DNA of 64,000 nucleotides from assembly GCA_030704615.1 (NCBI GenBank), contig CM060731.1, forward strand, positions 12,524,001 to 12,588,000, given 5' to 3'. Shown piece by piece: positions 36,669 to 49,169 of the stretch. This DNA comes from Takakia lepidozioides (taxonomy: Eukaryota > Streptophyta > Takakiopsida > Takakiales > Takakiaceae). Position numbers and translations under genes: made by a program. Each line of letters opens with the position of its first letter. Positions within the stretch are counted from its first letter, which is position 1. A model generated the notes under the pieces. The model did not search any database and had not been told where the DNA came from. It saw only the letters and a list, made by a program, of their open reading frames with translations.

Positions 36669-39600
36669 CTGCAAACGCGGATCAAGGGGGGCTGAGGTGG
36701 TAGTGATTTTCTTGGAGAAGAGGGAGTAAAAGGGCTGGGGGAGGGGGGGGGCGGACGTTGTAGAGAGAGAAAGAGAGGCACTCTCGAGGCAGCATTTGTA
36801 CAGACAGTTACGAACATTTGTGTCTTTCTCTATCAAAACAAAATCACCACAGCGGGGAAGGAGTACAGACTATTCCAAAGCAAGTAGGTCGAATACAGAG
36901 GGGATAAGAGACAAAAGCCCAAAAAATTGTGAAGCAGGTCTACCTGGTGGAGGTGTAGTAGAGGAAGGCAGACTGTAATTGTCTTGCTCTCCTTCCCTAC
37001 AGCCATCATTGCAAAGACTGCATCAATGACTGTCTCTTACGACATTTAAAGGACTAGAAACATATAGACTTCTGAGTATGAAACCAAAGCATTTAGAGGG
37101 ATGCACCTGCGGGTCTGGCACAAGCAGCCACTTGGATCCCCAAATTCATGAACCCTATTATGTTAGCAATGATCTCAATCACATTATCAGAAGCTTGCAT
37201 TACAAGACATCATTTACATGAGTATTACTTGTTTCCATAGGCCACGCATGTGACTGTAGCAAAATAGGGAGAGCCCTACTTTGTTAGGTTTAGGGCTCCG
37301 TATGTGGTGTGTCAACTCTAAGACCCTTTGTGTTTGCAAGGGACTATGGATTTCAATAAGGCAACTGTCTTTCGGTAGTCACCAATAGGATTTCAGGTAG
37401 ATGAAAATTAATCTCGATTCACCTCTTATTGCAAGTGGGAAAAATGGACATTACTGCGGAACCTAGTGGGAGACGCTTAGACTGCAGTAATCCATCCTTG
37501 GACATACAAAGGGAGAGGCATTTTTGTCATCATGCGGAGAAAAAGTGACCGGTTGCCTCTGCTCCATGTTTGATCTGCTTCCAGGCCAAACGTGGCAGGA
37601 AAAATCTCTATGTGGCCAGACCTATAACCAAACAAACTTCTGGGTCGCTTCCCTGTGTGTCGATTCCAAGGAAATAGCTGAAAATTTGCACGGATGCCCG
37701 TTTATGAAGATAAGGAACCCAGTCGAAGCAGTATGGATGCTGGAGACAGACTCAGGCATCACGCAATTGGGCTGAAGTTGCAAATGCAGTATCACACCTT
37801 CAATCAGCTGATATGACTGCAGGTTTCCCAAGAAGGTCCGATTCCTTTGAGATGTAAACCCCCGACCCACCCACCTCGGCCATGCGCTTACAGCGATAAA
37901 AAAAACCCATCAAATGAAAACTATATCAACCAAATCAGCCTGGCAGGAAAAACCGTTAAAAGCCATACCAAAAGGAGGAGTGCTTGGAAGCCTGTTGATG
38001 GGTATGACCCTTGAGCCAGCGATTGCGCCCCATGATCTCTTTCTCTCTCTCCCTCTCCTCTCCGATGGAAACACCTAGACAAGGCCTGCTTGCTGTGAGA
38101 GATTGTCGATTGGAATGACAAGAAGTTGACACACCATTTCCCTCTCTTCCCCTGGATGACCTGGCACACATAAAGTGACAGTTCAAATTTTAGGGTTGGG
38201 TATTGGGAGAAATTAAAATATCCCTGGCAGCTCTCTTTCAAAAAGGCATGAACTCTCAAATTCAGGAAAGCCCTCCAATAAGAATTTTAGCTCTTACAAT
38301 CGGAGGCCTCTTTACACTATGCCCCAATGTTTCAACCCCCCTACTCACTAGGTGGAAGGCCCCATTGGGGGCAAAACACCTCAATGGGCAAATACTCCAA
38401 GTGATATGCAAGAGAGTTTTTTTTTTTTTAGCATGAGCTCGGAAAAACTGTCTTTATTGTACAACTAAATAATGAAGATGAAGCGTTAGGAAGCAAAAGA
38501 GATTTTCTGTCCAATTATTGAATGGGAGGTACTGCAACCAATGTCAAACGATTATACTCGAACATGAAATTCCAGGAATGGCAGGTTGTTGCAATTGAGT
38601 ACATAGCTATCGAAAAAAACACTATATATTCCATGTCATAGGCAATCGATGAATAGTATTGTTGCTGAAATTTTTGAACATGTTTGGAACATGTAGTTGT
38701 GCCTTTAAACCGAACGGAGCTATGACGGGTCAAATGCCATAAATTATATGTACATTGTTATACATCTCTTGGGCTACAACTTGTCCTATTTGTACGCATT
38801 CAACATCACCCATAGATTGAATTTTTTATACAAAATGTTGGATGCAATGGATAGTAGTAGATAACGTAGTTGTTCAGAGGGATTCTTATTTTTTGGGGTG
38901 AGGAAAGTGGGGGGAGAAAGCAATCTTCTATTGAAGCAACAACGTCTGATTTGGTTGCAGGACCAACATCTTAGGCATCCCTTCATTTTTGAATTCTTAA
39001 TGTTACAAATGTGCATTTGGCAATCCCGTTAGTAGGGCTATGTGATGTGGTCCTCAAGCACATATGAATCTCAGATTGACTGAATGATGGTTGGGGGATG
39101 ATGCAGGTGCTAATGGATTCCCATAGCTTACAATGACTGTATCTGATGGACGTTGAGAGTCTGTGATGAAACGCATAACTCTTGTGGCTAACACACCGAA
39201 TGTCATGCCAGTGGCTGCTCATGAAGCTTCTATTTACACAAGTGTATGGAATAAATTACTTGGTGCCACTGGCATGTACCCATCATATTTAAGCAGTATG
39301 TTGATACGGTTCTTGTACACGGGTAGTGGGGAAAGGATATTGCAAATGTTATTCCACTTCTCTTATCGTGGCATTTTTCGTGTTTATGTTTCTTGCAGAC
39401 ATTACCCTGGCAGAATATTTTTGAGATATGGGGTACAGCGTCAGCATGATGGCAGATTCGACCTCTCGGTCGGTGGAGGCTCTTCGTGAAATCTTTGGGC
39501 GTATTGTGTGTCTTCTTCCTCTTTCTCTGTTGTGGGGGCCCTTGGCTCATAGTCCTTGGATTACATGAAATCATAAAGGCTTTGTTAGATGCGTTTTTGG

Positions 39601-39796
39601 AGACTCAGTGGTCATAGTAATATCCCATATTACTTTGGGTTTATTTCTAAAACAAGCATAGTCATTTAGAGCAGTTCTCCATCTATCTCTGGTTCTTGCT
39701 TGAAATGTTCATAATAGGCTGAAATCCCAACGGACAGTGGATATCAAGCTTATCTGCCTGCAAGGTTGGCCTCATTCTATGAACGAGCAAGAAAAA
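36669..39796. other. Upstream of TSR3; no gene recognised
   Basis: The TSR3 start exon and promoter should lie in the first part, where there is a CT-rich block with a G run near 36738-36755. The rest has short frames of no recognisable family. Confidence 0.45.
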
Positions 39797-39823
39797 CCCT
39801 ATTTTAACTAATTCTAGACTTTT
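39797..39823 (+). repeat. Left terminal inverted repeat of the CACTA-like candidate
   Basis: CCCTATTTTAACTAATTC, then TAGACTTTT; pairs with 56902-56928 in inverted orientation. Immediately inside is an AT-rich palindrome (TATTTGAATTA / TAATTCAAATA, about 39850-39880). Confidence 0.55.
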
Positions 39824-40325
39824 GGCTTAAATCCGGACCAAACTTAATATATATTTGAATTAAAATTAATTCAAATATTAATAATATCATGGTGTAATGT
39901 GTGATTGAACTTTGTGAAATTACAGGTGATGTCATACTTGCTTCAAAATGTGACATATAAGATGTCTATTTGACATTGAAGTGCTTGTGAAGTTGCAGTA
40001 CTGAACAATTCATTGAACGTCCATTGGGAAGTCGAATAATGTAATATTACATTATGTAATCATGATATTAAACAAATGTGTCAAATCGAACATGGGGTAG
40101 ACTCCTACTCTACCATACACGATATAACTTGATAGTAATTTTGAGTGAATCTTCATGTTGACAAGCACAATATTCAGAGACAATGCCATTGGAATGATGT
40201 TTTGGGTGTGAGAAGGGCAGTAAAATATTAAAATAGCTTGAAACATTAGGAAGATGACCTACTAGGGTAGTAAAATAAGAATTAGATATATTAAGTGCAA
40301 TAAGGTCCAAGTTTGTGGTGACTCG

Positions 40326-40650
40326 GAGAAGGGTTTAGGGTAGAAAGACAGAAACAAATATGGAAGATTCACCTCCGTAGAATGTAAAAATGTAAGGGGA
40401 ATTTGATATCCATGTAATCATTCTATCATACGTTATCCAACAAAATTAAAGAAAACATTAAAAGAGAATGATACAAATTTTACAAGAGGTAACATGGTAG
40501 TACAATAAGGTTTGGAGTTTAAGTAAGGTACTACACTAAGGTTTTTGGTATATGGTAAGAGTAATGGTTTAGGGTGCTAAGGGTCACGCTTAATCTTAGG
40601 GTAAGGATTAAGGGAAGGGTAAGGGTTTAGGGTTTGGATTTAGGGTAGAA
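40326..40650 (+). repeat. Degenerate telomere-like (TTTAGGG) tract
   Basis: Repeated GGTTTAGGGT, CTTAGGGTAAGG, AAGGGTAAGGGTTTAGGGTT and ATTTAGGGTAG motifs occur at about 40331-40343 and densely at 40565-40650. They match the plant telomere unit TTTAGGG imperfectly. These are interstitial and scattered, not an array end. Confidence 0.6.
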
Positions 40651-41479
40651 AGGGACAAACAAATATGGAATACTCACACATGGTAGTACAATAACTTGGT
40701 TTGGAGTGTAAGTAGGGATGGTGGGGCGGAACTTGAAGGACAAGAGGTATTGTGCTAGAGAGAGAATTCGGAAGGCAATGGCAAATGGGGATCCAACCCA
40801 AACCACCTTTTGGAGTTTCACAAGTTGGCAAATCATTGAATCATTTCACCTTCCATTTGTTGCATGTGCATTAATGAGGTGGATTCGATGCAACGTATGT
40901 GTGTAATTCGCTAATTGTGGGGGGGGGTAGGTATCGTGGGGTGCGCTTATTGCGGGAGAGAAGGATGTGGCACCCAAGGCCAAATTTGAGAAGACATGTG
41001 AAGCAACAACAGTCCGCCTTTAGAAGCACGAATCCACGCGGGGCCCCGGCGGATTGAGAAATTTTATCTTTACGATTTGTAAGTCATACTTCCCTATGTA
41101 TTTTGTTATGTTTTTTTTCTCGCTTCATCATCGTGAGGAACTGACTTTAATTTCTGGCATGTGTAGGTAACCACGTTTGAGAGGAAGCCATCTCTGATAG
41201 AGTACGACTATGCCAAGCAGCATGGTTGGCAAGCCCTCATGAAGAACATGGCCAACACGGAGGGGATGAGTGTGCTATATGACACTAGTATGGGTGGGGG
41301 GGGGGGTCATGGCCAGGGATTGGATGAGAGCTCCGTGGGAGTTAGGGGAACGCCGCTTATTGTACATGCTCAGGAAAAGGGCACGGAGTCATCAGGCTCA
41401 TCGGAACAAACCAAGGAAAAACCAAAAATCACCCCCAATTCACCTCCCAAAATCAACCCCCAAACACACCCCCCACCAA

Positions 41480-42090
41480 GCGGCATGCCATGGCAGGGCG
41501 TCGCTTTCAATAACGCCCATGCGATGGGAATTTCTGGCTTGCCACGGGAGGGGATCGCAAGAGGCGATGCCCCGCTGTCGCCACAACCCATTGCGTAGCA
41601 ACGGCCGAACCCCCCCCGTGACTGGTTTTTTTCCTTGGCGACGCCGCAGCGTAGCTGTTCCCACTCCCGCCCTGCCCCGCGTTTTCTTTAATAAAACACT
41701 TTTATAGATATGCGACTCCCGGGAGTCGCTCAAACCCACGGTCGGGCGTCGCAGAGACCGCCTCCCCTGCGACGGGGTTTTTTTACGTATCCGACGTCCA
41801 GGGGTCGTGTTATTTTTAGCATGCGACACCCGGGCATAGGAAAAAAAAAAACAACGACGCGACGTAGGGGCATCGCCCCATCCAACGCCGTCGGCTGGAT
41901 GGCAGCAACGGTCGGCCGGCGCTAGAAGGAGGCCCCTGCTAGCGCCCTGGATCGCCAAGTAGCTACGTCCGGGCGTCGCTGGAGGAGGACAGGGGCGTGC
42001 GACCCCCATCCGTCGCATTTATGCGACGATATTCCAGCGACGCCCTGGTGATTGGCGTGCAACTCCAGGGCGTCGCGAAAATGACCCCCC
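41480..42090. repeat. GC-rich block with about ten degenerate CGTCGC motifs in both orientations
   Basis: Variants of CCNGGGCGTCGC and its complement occur near 41492, 41725, 41743, 41788, 41822, 41857, 41968, 41992, 42033 and 42065, in DNA much richer in GC than its surroundings. Short subterminal repeats in both directions are typical of CACTA ends. Open frames across the block appear to be by-products of the GC content. Confidence 0.6.
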
Positions 42091-42118
42091 GCCTCAGCTT
42101 CAAAATGGTCTTTTAGAC

Positions 42119-42158
42119 CCCCCCCCCCCCCCCCCTCCTTTTTTTTTTTTTTTTTGGT
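42119..42158. repeat. Poly(C)-poly(T) homopolymer tract
   Basis: A run of about 19 C, then CTCC-like bases, then about 20 T. Such a tract is prone to length errors in any assembly. Confidence 0.9.
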
Positions 42159-42169
42159 AGTGTTGCCGG

Positions 42170-42560
42170 AAATCCTCAAATTTCAAAACTGACCATGCCG
42201 CAATTTTTGAGCTGAACCCAGAGGTGACAGATTGGGGCATCGTCCCTATGGGTACACCTCCTGATCACAAGTTGTCTTTTCATTACAAAAGCCGTGGAGT
42301 AATAACAAATTTCAAATACGCAGAAGCTCTCGATAGAGCTTGAATCTGAAGAGGAAAACCCGATGTTGGTTTTGTTCTTGTATGAGGATGCGAGAACCCC
42401 AGGACGTTCGACTTCAAAGTGGAGGTGGGTCGTCTGAACAAGTCATTGATGAGTGAATGCATTGGACTGGGTTTTAGATTTCCCGACGAGGGCTCAGTAT
42501 TTACCGACGTGGTTTGTCGAGGGCCTGGAATATTTTTCTGGATCATCTGCACGCAATGAG
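42170..42560 (+). pseudogene. Decayed coding segment of unknown family
   Basis: One frame reads FELNPEVTDWGIVPMGTPP, then HYKSRGVITNFKYAEALDRA, and continues past in-frame stops to KVEVGRLNKSLMSECIGL and FPDEGSVFTDVV. The amino-acid texture is coding-like, but I recognise no domain. It may belong to the same broken gene as 42914-43519. Confidence 0.4.
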
Positions 42561-42913
42561 GAACGACAATCGCAAGAAGCGAGCACTGGAGAAAGCATCG
42601 AAGCTGAAGAAAGGAAAACGCAAGTCGTCGACTGTCAGGAATGATGCGAGGCTCATAACAAACTCTCCCACAGCAGGTAATCCCAGGCCGGAAGAAAGCT
42701 CTCCACATCTTCTTGGACTCACACGAAACTTGCGGCCGGGACTTCCACAGGAAAGAAGAAATAGAAGGAGGATCAGGATCCAACATTGATAACAGATAAC
42801 AAGAGACCCAAAGTTGGGGAGATTTTCGACAAGGAAAAGTGCGAGAAGATAGAGGAGAGGCTCACGAAGGAATATAACAATGTATTTCCGTTTGGATTTG
42901 AGAGTGCCTTGGG

Positions 42914-43519
42914 ATGGATTACATTCAAAGCAAAATTAAGATGAACATGGAGACAAAACCACTCACGGCCGTTTTTGTTAAGTACGTCTCCTCCATCAAG
43001 AAAGCTTATGAGGATAGAGAGGATGCCATGGCGATTATTTCAGCGAGTTTCAAGTCTCATTATGCTCTCATGGGGGGGAAACCAAAATTCGCCGATGTCA
43101 AGTCCCGTCTACGACTCGCACCGAAGAAACGGTTTGACAACATAGCGATGGTGTTCGTCAATACAATTTCTGAAGATGACTCTGTGGTATTTGAGGCCAA
43201 GGACTATGTGAACATACTGGAAGCTTTTGTGGCTCGAAAAATGAACACGAGTGATGTTGTTTTCTTCTCAACTCAACTGTCCTCGGCCAATCTGGTCTCC
43301 TACATCCAAAATGGTCCCGGAAGAACATTGTATCTTGTCCGGCAGGGATTTTATGTTCCGGGGGAGTATGACAACGTTTACAAAAATAGCACGAAGACTT
43401 TCTCTCGGACTGTACTATGCTTGGACTACGTTTTTCCAGCGACACCCGAGGAGATGCAGAATCCAGATGAGCACATCACGACAATGCTCTTAATCGAGCC
43501 AATTCAGCCGATTCTTTAA
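42914..43519 (+). CDS. Uncharacterised protein segment, probably exonic
   Basis: An open frame of 201 codons with ordinary protein composition: KPLTAVFVKYVSSIKKAYED, MAIISASFKSHYALMGGKP, VVFFSTQLSSANLVSYIQ, LYLVRQGFYVPGEYDN. I do not recognise the family. The preceding stretch 42795-42910 is also coding-like in another frame (KRPKVGEIFDKEKCEKIEE), so a frameshift or small intron may separate them. A possible continuation runs 43520-43679 (CRDGMSTVNIFGGVMLTYAL), then a GTAAGT donor at 43680 and a CTGCAG acceptor near 43768. It lies inside the CACTA-like candidate, upstream of the FCP1-like domains. Confidence 0.4.
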   Translation: MDYIQSKIKMNMETKPLTAVFVKYVSSIKKAYEDREDAMAIISASFKSHYALMGGKPKFADVKSRLRLAPKKRFDNIAMVFVNTISEDDSVVFEAKDYVNILEAFVARKMNTSDVVFFSTQLSSANLVSYIQNGPGRTLYLVRQGFYVPGEYDNVYKNSTKTFSRTVLCLDYVFPATPEEMQNPDEHITTMLLIEPIQPIL

Positions 43520-43768
43520 GGGCCTTCTGGGAAGCCATCAGCTTTTGAAGAAGAGTGCAGGACTTATAATCATGAGCTACCAGGTGACACCTACGACTAT
43601 TTGCCCTCCTTGTTTTGTCGAGACGGGATGTCCACTGTCAACATCTTCGGAGGTGTGATGTTGACATACGCCCTTCATGTAAGTGTAAAACCAGTTTGCA
43701 TTTTTAATACGTTTTTTATATTTTTGTTCGAACGCGTCATTTGATTTACTGACTGGGTTTATCTGCAG

Positions 43769-44428
43769 GCAAGAAACATTCGAGTGCTTGACATCAACCA
43801 CTCAACCAAAAAAAAAATTGCAAAGAAAAAGTTGAAGCGAATTGTAAGCAGCTACAAATTGAGAATGACAATGTTGCTGAAGAGGTTGACGGCGGAGACG
43901 ATGATGAGGATGAGGAAGTGGAGGATGAAGATTTGGAAGAATGATGAGGACATTCCGAGCACAGGGAGGAGGACGAGGGCATCGAGGGTAACGAGGACAA
44001 CGAGGGCCACGATGGAAACAATGCCGACCCAGGCTTGGGAGGCTGGACACCTTGATGTGATTCAGGACTTCACAACTCAGTCACTGGATGGACTTGAGAA
44101 TACCACGCAAGACATTGCGGTCTACAAGGTCGTGATTCTGGACGGGGATTCGTCGAGTTCAAGCGAGAGAACGAGTAATCCTCCTTCACCCTCAAGGGAT
44201 GGTGAGGCCAGCTCAACGGTGGTGGGCGGCAATCTTGTTCGGAGTATAGAAGACTGGTTCAAACCTGTAGAAGGGGACGAGCCGGCGCCAATGTCCCCGT
44301 CTCCCACCAAAGACATGGTAGAGAGAGCGAGGACAAAGAGCCCATGTCCCACAAAAGACAGCGGACACGGAACGAGGACTAAGAGCCCGTCTCCCCGCAA
44401 AAGACAGTGGAGACAGAGCCAGGACTAA
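43769..44428 (+). other. Possible exon: Lys-rich then acidic or Ser/Pro-rich low-complexity sequence
   Basis: After the CTGCAG acceptor one frame is open to 44428 (basic, then Ser/Pro-rich). The competing frame reads a strongly acidic stretch (GGDDDEDEEVEDEDLEE) before TGA near 43940, then further acidic residues. Which frame was used cannot be decided by eye. No domain recognised. Confidence 0.35.
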
Positions 44429-44480
44429 AAGCCCGTCTCCCGGAAAGAGAGGGGAGGCAGAGGCAGGACTCAGAGCCCAA
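44315..44480 (+). repeat. Degenerate minisatellite encoding R-T-K-S-P repeats
   Basis: Imperfect units of about 48 bp share AGGACTAAGAGCCCGTCTCC. In one frame they encode ARTKSPCP, TRTKSPSP and a diverged third unit, resembling SR/SP-type low-complexity tails. Confidence 0.6.
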
Positions 44481-44712
44481 CTGACTCTCACAGTGTCTCC
44501 CAGCATGTCAATGTGGATGTAGGTAACGAATGACACCTGGAGATTTATGGTGTCTTTAAGTATTTTAAATGGAACAAATTGTGTGTATTGCATCTGGTTG
44601 TGTTCTGGTTGTGGTTTGTCAATAACTAATCTATATTTTGATTTTTGTTTGGGGTCATATTTCCACCTCCTTCAACTTTACATGTGACTGACGGTTACGA
44701 AAACTCATATAG

Positions 44713-44973
44713 ATCCATGAACGGAAAGTGGAGGAAATTACACAAACTCGGACAGAATCCATTGCGACTCAAACAGTGAGTAGGCAGGTGGACTTAACAA
44801 TCAGGGTCAGCCCACCTGATCCGGTCAATCAAGCAACCTTCACTGCCCAGTCGACGTTTCGAGATGGAGGACATGAGTCAGAGATGGTCGTTGCTCAGCA
44901 GGAAGGAAAAGAGAGCGAGCAGCCACAGCAGCAAATTCGGAATCCCTCCCCGAAATGGGTATACACTTCATAA
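44713..44973 (+). other. Possible exon of the same unknown gene
   Basis: Frame with HERKVEEITQTRTESIATQT and VDLTIRVSPPDPVNQATF, preceded by a TATAG acceptor-like site and followed by GTATAC. It is hydrophilic and Gln/Ser-rich, without a known domain. It would link the low-complexity region to the FCP1-like domain that follows. Confidence 0.3.
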
Positions 44974-45051
44974 CCATCTTAGAAATGTTCTTCTTTGTCA
45001 TTTTTCTAGTTTTCAAAATGAATTAATTGTTCTGTTATTCCACATGATGGT

Positions 45052-45743
45052 ATGATTCACCCTCCAATCGACTATCACCAATCTGTAAACCCACAGGATT
45101 GGTATCGCCTCTCTGAGGGACCAAATGAATGTCGACCAGGATACTACGTCCTGATTGTTGACGTCGGTCACCTTGGTGAGGTTTACCTCCGAGATGGCCC
45201 GAGATCCCCTCCCGCAATCCATCCTTGTGTATGCGCTGGAAAATTCAAGCTTGCAATCCGAAATGGTTTGGACGACTTCCTGAAATGGGTCCTTAAGCAT
45301 TTTAACGTCCACTTTTGGAACACTGGACCGTTACAAAATGTCCTGGATATATGGCTGGCTTTGTTTGGAAGAAGGTTTTACAAGGTCAGGGAATTCAACA
45401 ATGAAGACTGCATGAAGCATAGACAGACTTTCAGGACGAATGGCCCAAATATCCGAAAGTGCCAATATATCTTAAATGTCTTTACGACATTATCACTGTA
45501 GACGACACTGTAGCATACAGATCAAACACACTTTTCATCGACACTGTAGAAAATATGTATAAGTTCTACTTGAACCCAAAGTTGATCAGTATCTTCCTTT
45601 CAAAATATAAAGCGTTCGTCGACCCCTACAATGACAGATTTCTTCTGGATGAACTCAAACCGCACCTTGAAGAGTTGTGGTTATCCGGAAAAGACGCTGA
45701 TATATTCAACGTTGAAAAACATCATAAGATGTCGACCGTATAA
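45052..45743 (+). pseudogene. FCP1/NIF-like HAD phosphatase domain A, diverged
   Basis: YYVLIVDVGHLGEVYL stands where the family has the catalytic DLDET motif. NGLDDFLKWVLKHFNVHFWN matches the conserved RPG..EFL..C...F.V.IWT block. SNTLFIDTVENMYKFYLNP matches the terminal DDSP...LNP motif, followed by LKPHLEELWLSGKDADIF. Motif I lacks both catalytic Asp residues in their usual spacing, and DDS is DTV, so phosphatase activity is not expected. The frame changes near 45430, between the second and third blocks, by a frameshift or an unrecognised intron. FCP1-type proteins dephosphorylate Ser/Thr, for example the RNA polymerase II tail. Confidence 0.6.
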
Positions 45744-45962
45744 TGACCCAAAGGTCAAATGCCTCTTGCTATGGGATTTGCAGTGGCAGGTTTATCTAAG
45801 AAAACAAAAATTGCCTGACACTTCCTTGGAACAGATTGAAACATAGATGGCTACTCAAGATTTTCCTGAACTTCGACTGTCTAGTGGACGTTGCTCCCAA
45901 TGTCAATCTTGTCCATGGTTTATTTTTATTACCACCTAAGTGGATGTATGAATTTCTTACAG

Positions 45963-46694
45963 ATTGCAACACTAGTTTCTCCACTTGCGAAAGGATTGCG
46001 CTTGATAATTTTTGACCTGAATGGAGTTTTGTGCAAAATCTTGAAGTAGCAAAAGAGCTACAATGTCCCCCGGATGTCAGAGACAGACTACAGGATACCA
46101 TTTCTTGTTAGATTTCGACTTGTCTATAGGCGGGAAAAATATCGTGAGATGTGGACAGAGTTGAACAAACATTTCCGTCTAGGAATATGGAACTGCATGA
46201 TGTATAAAAACTTGCAGCCTGTCCTGGATTTTATGCTTCGTGATCTTCCTCAGCCGACATTCGTTATGTCTCAAGAAGATTGTATCTCCTGTCCTACTTC
46301 TGTCCACCCTCAATTTATATCAGGATACGACCCACCGAGTCTGTTCTTGAAGCCATTGATGACGGTCTGACAAAGATTTGGTGGTCAGTACAACAGGAGT
46401 AACACTCTACTCATTGACGATTCTGCTATTAAGTGTGTGTTGAACCCGCCTGAATCCCGTCTGATTCTAAAATCGTTTGAATCCGTTGACACGGACTCTT
46501 GCTATCTCCAGAAGGTTCTCCAAAAATATTTGCTTGAAATGAAGAAATCTCTCACCGTTTCCAGTTATCTCAGGAAAAAGAGGATAGGACTTAAGCCTTA
46601 TCAGAATGTTTCCATTGATCCCAAGTTTAAGCCTCTCTTGGATTATACTAATGATTCTAATTACCGGAATCTCCGATATGATGCTTCAAAATAA
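45963..46694 (+). pseudogene. FCP1/NIF-like HAD phosphatase domain B, diverged
   Basis: One frame runs from a TTACAG acceptor at 45962 to a TAA after 46694, interrupted by TAG at 46047 and TGA at 46368. It has LIIFDLNGVLC (motif I, second Asp replaced by Asn), ELNKHFRLGIWNCMMYKNL, and RSNTLLIDDSAIKCVLNPPE, a well-kept motif III. The order and spacing parallel domain A, so A and B are tandem paralogues. Because both stops sit in an otherwise continuous frame, they look like nonsense mutations, although small introns cannot be excluded. The tail (YLRKKRIGLKPYQNVSIDP) is of unknown function. Confidence 0.65.
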
Positions 46695-48442
46695 AAATTT
46701 CATTGATCAACCACGTCTATGATGCAATCTCAATTTTTGGTTGGTTTTTCTCTAGGTTGTATTGTATTTCTATAAGGACTGTTCTCTATTGTGCTTTCCG
46801 TTTCAATGTGAATTGACATGGAATTGTTTGCTATCTCCTTGTCTCATCCTTGTGTTTCTCCATCCTATACAACCCCGATCCTCTGGGATACAGGTCTTCT
46901 CAAAATCTCGTCGCGGGGCTTTTTCAAATCCGACAACCTCTGCTATGCAGTGGAGGTTATCCTTTGTATGTACAGTGACCATGTAAGTTCGTTTGGGCAT
47001 GTTCGTGGAGATGCTGCCGATGCCAACTTCTCGTCGGGACCTCCATTGGAATCCTCCATATCATAAATTCGTCGACAGAGGGACAATATTCACACTACTG
47101 TTGAGATTTCTGTCATCGACGGTGAAGCATCATCCAGGCACTTGGCTTCCCTTCAATTGCACGACCCTCTTCTCCAGTCCATTCTTGAAAAGGCTGTTCC
47201 GTCACATGACTGTTTAGGATTGAATGTCGAAGGTGGAAGCCAACCTGACAAATGTGCAGGGGATTTCGTGGACCTCACTCTATAATCCTCACCCTCCTTG
47301 TTAAATGTCAAGGGTCTGAAATCTACCTCGAGAATGTCATCCATTGAGGACGCGGCTGAGGCTGCGGCTCCGCTGCGCACTGTTGCCTCTCTTTCCTCCT
47401 TCTCTCCCCAGCATGAGGGTTGGACAACCCAAATCAGAAGGAGCCAGGTAAAATTACTTATATCTGAATTCTCACTCGTCCTTTTGTTTTCCTTAGTACT
47501 GGGTCTGATGTTCTTGTTTTACTCTAGGCCATAAAATATGCGGATTATGACCTTCCTGTCAAACGACGTCTTCATTGGAATTATGTTCCGAGGTAATCCC
47601 TTCATTACGTGTGAATTCCATTCAAGATGTGGAGTGCTCAAGGGACAATTTCCATTCCATTCCCCTTCTCCGCAACCCTTTGGACAAGGATAATGATGAA
47701 ACAATTGCGCAGTTCACTGCCAGTTGGGGGTGGCTGGTAGCAGAGGAGTCCATTGACACTCAAAATTAACAACATCCACTTCTTCTTCCCCGCTGTTGCA
47801 TGTAAAGGATGAGAGCAAGTTAATCACACACTGACATTAGTATTTCTGCCATGAAAATACCCATGACCCAGAATGATTGAGTGTATGGAAGATCAACACG
47901 ATTGTGCAAAAAGTGGCAAAAACATGTACGTGTTGTGGGCTTGGAATGTTTCGAGAGGAGGGTTAATATTGGGAAGAAAAAGAACGTCGACTGCCAAATG
48001 GAGGTTCAAGAAAGTACCTTGTACGGAGGGAAATTGATGAAGGTATCGTACTGCATCCCCACCTGTTGAGAAAAGATGGAGTAAATTAGTGCAGAACCAA
48101 CCGAACACAAAAGAGAAGAAAGTGGAGAAATAATATCGAATAATACCGATGTCGCCTTATCAAAGAGTCTCGCTCGCGCACTTGGGATCCCAACGGATGT
48201 GTTTTGACGAGACCCTGGTATGTCCGAGGTATTCATTTTCTTCCTTGAGTCTGTTTTATCTCTGAAGACTGACTTCTCTCCGGTGGAACCGATTTGTAAA
48301 AGAGATGGAAATGGTTTGGGGGTTCTATTCCGCTTCCTTGGTGCAGAACATTGCGCCAACACTGCAGGGTCGGAAAGCCGAGAAGTTTTAAAGAGAAATT
48401 TTGTTTTATGAATGTGACACTTCAAGTTCATGACAGACCGTT
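46695..48442 (+). other. Remnant sequence between FCP1-like domain B and the gypsy insertion
   Basis: No clear domain. Several coding-like short stretches (47330-47450 Ser/Ala-rich; 48190-48400) probably belong to the N-terminal part of FCP1-like copy C, which the retrotransposon interrupts at 48442. Confidence 0.35.
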
Positions 48443-49169
48443 TGTCGCGCACCTCACTTCGGTAAGCTCCCCCTCAAGTCATAGTTACTCGCTTTGATGC
48501 GCGCGCCTGACTCCCAACCTGGCCGCCGGGCCAACTTGGAGCTTCGGCTACTCACCGGGGCATAACGGTCCCCCTTTGTTCTCCCAAAGAACCCTCCACC
48601 GATTTGGAACCAGCGGGAATTCCCTTTGGTAATTGGCAGTCCGGAACAGCTCCCCATTCTTTGGTCGTTTTCCGGCTCGCTCGCTTACTCACTAGTTTTT
48701 GGTCACCAACGGGCTTGCACCGTTCTCGGGGTTATTACTCCCTATATATACTTCTGTAGCTGTCCGCGGGGGTTTCACAACCAGCCATGCCATTTTATGG
48801 CGAACCACCACGAAAACCCTCGACTCCCGGTGATGAGTCGCGGTGAGTCTTGGCCCACTCACCACGGCCCCTATGGACTGTGATGAGCCCCAAGACCCCC
48901 CACGATTCCCACCACGAGGTCTCCGCCCCCATGGTGAGTCCTATGCCACCCCCACTAAGTCCCGCTAAGCTACCACCACCCCTTGTGGAGCCACCCCCAC
49001 CGCAACCCGGTGTGCGGGGCTCCACCTAGTGAGCGCCTCTGCTTCCCTGAGTGCCTTGGGCACTCAAGGGTGCTTCAGCCCCCCATACCCATCGCTGTCG
49101 CTGCCCCCACCACAGGGGCAGCCCCTCATGTGTCCCGACCCCCTGCCCTCAAGGCAAAGGGCCGCGACA
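48443..49169 (-). repeat. 3' LTR of the chromovirus
   Basis: 727 bp, TGTCGCG...CGCGACA. The adjoining internal sequence on its right, read on the minus strand as GGTAGGGGTGTG, is only a weak polypurine tract. Confidence 0.95.
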